From positions 1-8,446 of the forward strand of contig JAIRPH010000144.1 of NCBI GenBank assembly GCA_031257135.1: DNA of 8,446 bases, written 5' to 3'. Source of the stretch: Spirochaetaceae bacterium. GTDB lineage: Bacteria; Spirochaetota; Spirochaetia; Treponematales; Breznakiellaceae. The translations under genes and the position numbers were made by a program. This document shows, piece after piece, positions 6,159-8,446 of this stretch (the first letter of the stretch is position 1; every line of letters begins with the position of its first letter). The notes below the pieces were generated by a model. The model searched no databases and was not told where the DNA came from. It saw only the letters and a list, made by a program, of their open reading frames with translations.

Positions 6159-6902
6159 TTATATCAATGATAATTCTATTGCCGTATTTTTAATTCTATT
6201 TTTTGCTATATTAAAATAATTATCGTCAATTTCTATTCCGATAAATTTTCTTGCCAATTTTTTGGCGACTGCTCCTGTTGTGCCGCTACCCATAAACGGG
6301 TCGAAAATAGTATCTCCAATTCTACTGCCTAATAATATTATTCTTTCCAATAACGTTTCAGGTTTTTCCGTAGGGTGTTCCGTTAAATGCCGTTCTGCTG
6401 GTATTTCCCATAAATTTTTCATTTGCTTTCCTCCGTTTAATTTTTTGGCGGTATCATAATCGAAAAAATAATTTTTCGTTTTACTGGCAAGCCATATTAA
6501 TTCCGTTGACGGCGCAAGTCTATTTTTAGATAATAATGGCGTCGCGTTACGTTTAAACCAAATAATATCGTTGATAATCCAATAATCCAACTCTTTTAAT
6601 AAAACGCCAACGGAAGGATGATTATGTAACGTTCCCGAAACCCATAAGGTGCCGGTATCGGATAAAACCCTTTTACATTCGCTTAACCAAGACCGATTAA
6701 AGACGTGAATATCTTCTATAATGTCCCATTTACCCTTATCGCAGGCTACAGGCTTTCCATTTTTAACTGTGAGAAATCCCGCGCCCGAAAGATTATACGG
6801 CGGGTCGGCGAATATCATATCTACGCTTTTATCGGGAATGTCTTTTATGAGTTCAAAAACATCGCCTTGTTTTAGCGTTATGCCGTTTTCCGAATTCTTA
6901 AT
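6159..6902 (-). CDS. DNA methyltransferase B (beta-class, probably N6-adenine)
   Basis: This S-adenosylmethionine-dependent DNA methyltransferase has beta-class motif order. The catalytic motif FADPPYNLSG comes first (DPPY at residues 33-36 from the proposed start). A variable target-recognition region follows, then HPTEKPE (176-182) and the SAM-binding motif DPFMGSGTTG (201-210), then KFIGIE. DPPY points to N6-adenine methylation, though N4-cytosine cannot be excluded. The first ATG (6818) would begin at MIFADPPYN and lose the conserved strand before it. Upstream codons read KQGDVFELIKDIPDKSVD, matching QGDCVQILEAKIQENSINL in methyltransferase A, so the gene starts earlier. Between the in-frame stop at 6945-6947 and 6818 there is no ATG, GTG or TTG. 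An ATT at 6902, 8 bases after AAAGGAG, is the best start (247 residues). The gene overlaps A by 25 bases. It is AT-richer than the left half of the window, suggesting acquisition. Confidence 0.9.
   Translation of the reverse strand: MKNSENGITLKQGDVFELIKDIPDKSVDMIFADPPYNLSGAGFLTVKNGKPVACDKGKWDIIEDIHVFNRSWLSECKRVLSDTGTLWVSGTLHNHPSVGVLLKELDYWIINDIIWFKRNATPLLSKNRLAPSTELIWLASKTKNYFFDYDTAKKLNGGKQMKNLWEIPAERHLTEHPTEKPETLLERIILLGSRIGDTIFDPFMGSGTTGAVAKKLARKFIGIEIDDNYFNIAKNRIKNTAIELSLI
6787..6815. repeat. Direct repeat copy 1 (in methyltransferase B, DPPY region)
   Basis: This 29-base segment matches 7569-7597 with two mismatches, including an exact 17-base core (TTATACGGCGGGTCGGC, 6793-6809). It encodes the catalytic segment FADPPYNLS. 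The rest of the two genes is much more divergent. Confidence 0.7.
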
Positions 6903-7687
6903 TTTAGACGCTCCTTTGCAACAATAATATATTGCTCGTTTTTCTCAATGCCAATCCATTGACGATTTAATTGTTGAGCTACTTTTCCTGTTGTCCCTGT
7001 TCCGAAAAACGGGTCAAGCACTATGTCATCTTCATTTGACGATGCTTTAATAATTAACTCTAATAATTTTTCCGGCTTTTGTGTTGGATGAACAGCCCTT
7101 CCATCCGCTCCCTTAATACGCTCCTGTCCCTGCACAATCGGTATTTCAATAAAATCCAAAAAGTCCCGCATTTGTTTATTATTTCCGTCTTTAGTTTTAT
7201 GCGGATTAAATTCTTTGACTTCTTCGTAATTAAAAATCCAATTCTTGCCTTTTACGAACCAGCACACGAATTCTGTAGAATGAGTAAATATCCGTTTTGT
7301 GATATTCGGCATAGCATTTGTCTTATACCACGTTAAAATATTGTTGAGTTTAAATCCCGCCTTTTTTCCTTCGACGAGTAACTCGCCGATATTGTGTTGT
7401 GTGCAGGAAATATAGATGCTTCCATTAGGCAACAAAACTTTATGGCAAGCCTTCAACCAGTCCACCGTAAAAGTTACATAATCTTCATAATTGAAGGTGT
7501 CCCAATCTTCATTCATTTTGTAGTATGCGCCGCCGGTTTTATTATTTGCCAAGTCAAGCGGCTTGCCGGAAAGGTTATACGGCGGGTCGGCAAATATAAG
7601 ATTGATGGAATTTTCTTGTATTTTGGCTTCGAGTATCTGGACGCAATCGCCCTGTAGAATTTGATTAAGCGGTAATTTATGCGACAA
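6878..7687 (-). CDS. DNA methyltransferase A (beta-class, probably N6-adenine)
   Basis: This is the first methyltransferase of the R-M operon, 269 residues from the chosen TTG start. The order is beta-class: LNQILQGDCVQIL at 7-19, catalytic FADPPYNLSG with DPPY at 34-37, a central target-recognition region, HPTQKPEKLLE (200-210), SAM-binding DPFFGTGTTG (225-234) and WIGIE (244-248). DPPY favours N6-adenine. The TTG at 7687 is chosen because GGGGA lies 7 bases upstream and it places QGDC at the usual distance from the N-terminus. The frame is open to 7861, but that upstream part only mirrors the endonuclease coding sequence. It overlaps the endonuclease stop by 11 bases and gene B by 25 bases, implying coupled translation. 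Its presumed role is to protect one strand of the asymmetric site cut by the neighbouring endonuclease, with B protecting the other. Confidence 0.93.
   Translation of the reverse strand: MSHKLPLNQILQGDCVQILEAKIQENSINLIFADPPYNLSGKPLDLANNKTGGAYYKMNEDWDTFNYEDYVTFTVDWLKACHKVLLPNGSIYISCTQHNIGELLVEGKKAGFKLNNILTWYKTNAMPNITKRIFTHSTEFVCWFVKGKNWIFNYEEVKEFNPHKTKDGNNKQMRDFLDFIEIPIVQGQERIKGADGRAVHPTQKPEKLLELIIKASSNEDDIVLDPFFGTGTTGKVAQQLNRQWIGIEKNEQYIIVAKERLKLRIRKTA
6911..6917 (-). promoter_or_regulatory. Strong Shine-Dalgarno preceding a proposed ATT start
   Basis: On the minus strand AAAGGAG is followed by CGTCTAAA and then ATT (6902-6900). The 8-base spacing is ideal. The site lies inside the last codons of methyltransferase A and is the best evidence for where methyltransferase B begins, since no common start codon is available in its frame here. 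Confidence 0.65.
7569..7597. repeat. Direct repeat copy 2 (in methyltransferase A, DPPY region)
   Basis: This is the partner of 6787-6815, same orientation, 782 bases away, with the exact core at 7575-7591. Recombination between the copies would fuse the front of A to the back of B as one in-frame methyltransferase. Confidence 0.7.
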
Positions 7688-8446
7688 TCGATTTTCCCCA
7701 TTTATTAATAATAGCGGGAATTGCGGCAAGCCAATCATCGGACTTTGTAAGCCTGTCCGATGAGGAAACGATGGAATCAAATAATTCCTGTATTTGTTTA
7801 TGGGACAGAAAATAATTTGCTTTCTGCTTTTTCGCTTCGAGCAAATAGCGCAATATCTCAATAAATTGTGTAATGGTTATGGGAATAATCTTTTGTTTCC
7901 GCCCTTCATATTCATATTTTACGGAAATCCAAAATGTGTTTCCGGTATCCCGATGAATTTTTGGAGCGACAAAAAGACAATACGATTGTTTTTCATTATG
8001 CGCCGTTTCAAAATCTCTGAAATGCCGCATCACAGGCTGTCCTTCGTTAAACCATTGCGAACGGTTGCTTAATAACGTTACTTCGCAGATTGAATTGAAG
8101 GATTGATAAAAACATTCAATATCGGGTTTGTTTGCCGGGGCGGTAAATATCGGCTGATTGTCGTCTCCTACCGGATAATTAGGGCGAATTCCGATTGCAT
8201 CATTGAGAATATGCAAGCTGAATGTAATAATTCTTTCCAATTCAACGGGCTTTTTATCCGCCAGTTTGAAAATATTGTGCAAATCTTTTACGCACTGTTC
8301 AATGTTTTCTACTAATTGCAATTCCGCGTGAACGGCGGCATCGCCTAATACGCGCCGGTAAATGCGTAAATTTTCTATTGTCTCTTTTAAGGTATTTATA
8401 TTATCACTTTCAAAAACAAAAAGCGGGCGTTTGGGGATGCTAATGT
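7677..8446 (-). CDS. AlwI-family type IIS restriction endonuclease (N-terminal part outside window)
   Basis: The minus-strand frame is open from the right edge to the TAA at 7679-7677, giving the C-terminal 255 residues. The first possible internal start (TTG at 8321) is not the true start, because coding continues upstream with RPLFVFESDN and ENLRIYRRVLGDAA. I recognise the AlwI/PleI/BstNBI-type endonuclease family from the stretches KPDIECFY (106-113 of the visible part), ICEVTLLSNRSQWFNEGQPV (119-138), RHFRDFE, FVAPKIHRDTGNTFW (158-172) and KIIPITITQF (185-194). PD at 107-108 with EVT at 121-123 could be a variant PD-(D/E)xK nuclease centre with Thr in place of Lys; this is my inference. 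Family members cut outside short asymmetric sites such as GGATC or GAGTC, and some only nick one strand. The specificity here cannot be read. The gene comes first in the operon, ahead of both methyltransferases, with an 11-base overlap into A. Confidence 0.85.
   Translation of the reverse strand, partial: ISIPKRPLFVFESDNINTLKETIENLRIYRRVLGDAAVHAELQLVENIEQCVKDLHNIFKLADKKPVELERIITFSLHILNDAIGIRPNYPVGDDNQPIFTAPANKPDIECFYQSFNSICEVTLLSNRSQWFNEGQPVMRHFRDFETAHNEKQSYCLFVAPKIHRDTGNTFWISVKYEYEGRKQKIIPITITQFIEILRYLLEAKKQKANYFLSHKQIQELFDSIVSSSDRLTKSDDWLAAIPAIINKWGKSIVA
7695..7699 (-). promoter_or_regulatory. Shine-Dalgarno-like site for methyltransferase A
   Basis: The minus strand reads GGGGA, 7 bases before TTG at 7687-7685. 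It lies within the endonuclease gene's last codons (INKWGKS). It is the only plausible ribosome-binding site near the conserved N-terminus of methyltransferase A, and supports a TTG start. Confidence 0.5.

Noticed and set aside
6878..6907. Programmed -1 frameshift joining methyltransferases A and B
   Set aside because: No canonical X XXY YYZ slippery heptamer lies in the A frame, A already ends at a normal family C-terminus, and a good Shine-Dalgarno site supports independent initiation of B. It is kept only as an alternative.
7688..7861. 58-codon upstream extension of methyltransferase A
   Set aside because: It overlaps the endonuclease C-terminus in another frame, shows no methyltransferase similarity, and TTG 7687 with a Shine-Dalgarno-like site gives the expected N-terminus.
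1..8446. tRNA genes, CRISPR arrays, insertion sequences or attachment sites
   Set aside because: No cloverleaf-like sequence, spaced repeat array, transposase or terminal inverted repeats were seen on either strand.

Overview
The window reads as a bacterial chromosomal segment with two parts. Positions 1 to about 6010 are moderately GC-rich and tightly packed with housekeeping and transport genes. Positions about 6090 to 8446 are visibly more AT-rich and carry a restriction-modification (R-M) locus on the opposite strand. The HisRS type, gene content and composition would fit a host-associated spirochaete (Treponema-like), but this is a guess from overall impression. No rRNA or other phylogenetic marker is present to settle it.

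Left part: the 3' end of an unrecognised plus-strand gene (1-160) runs tail-to-tail into argC (minus, 157-1275, arginine biosynthesis), with the two stop codons overlapping. argC is divergent from hisS (1433-2725, histidyl-tRNA synthetase) across a 157-base spacer. The spacer holds a good sigma70-type promoter for hisS placed so that the mRNA would be nearly leaderless, a GC-rich hairpin, and a weaker candidate -10 for argC. hisS is followed after 3 bases by a TetR-family regulator (2729-3409), and 13 bases later by an 861-residue RND/MMPL-type membrane transporter (3423-6008). The three probably form one operon ending at an intrinsic terminator (6055-6086). The regulator is most simply read as controlling the transporter, although no separate promoter is evident for the pair.

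Right part, read on the minus strand from the right edge: the C-terminal 255 residues of an AlwI-family type IIS restriction endonuclease (8446-7677), a beta-class DNA methyltransferase A (7687-6878, TTG start, 11-base overlap with the endonuclease), and a second beta-class methyltransferase B (25-base overlap). No ATG, GTG or TTG in B's open frame can include the conserved N-terminus. A good Shine-Dalgarno sequence sits 8 bases before an ATT codon at 6902, so a rare ATT start is proposed. Two methyltransferases with a type IIS endonuclease fit an asymmetric target in which each enzyme protects one strand. One base after B's stop lies a possible 30-codon ORF for a lysine-rich hydrophobic peptide, which is speculative.

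The main points for a second look are the ATT start and overlapping architecture of the R-M operon with the endonuclease gene first, the possible small cationic peptide, the near-leaderless hisS promoter, and an 18-bp tandem repeat coding a Gly/Phe/Asp-rich insert in the transporter.
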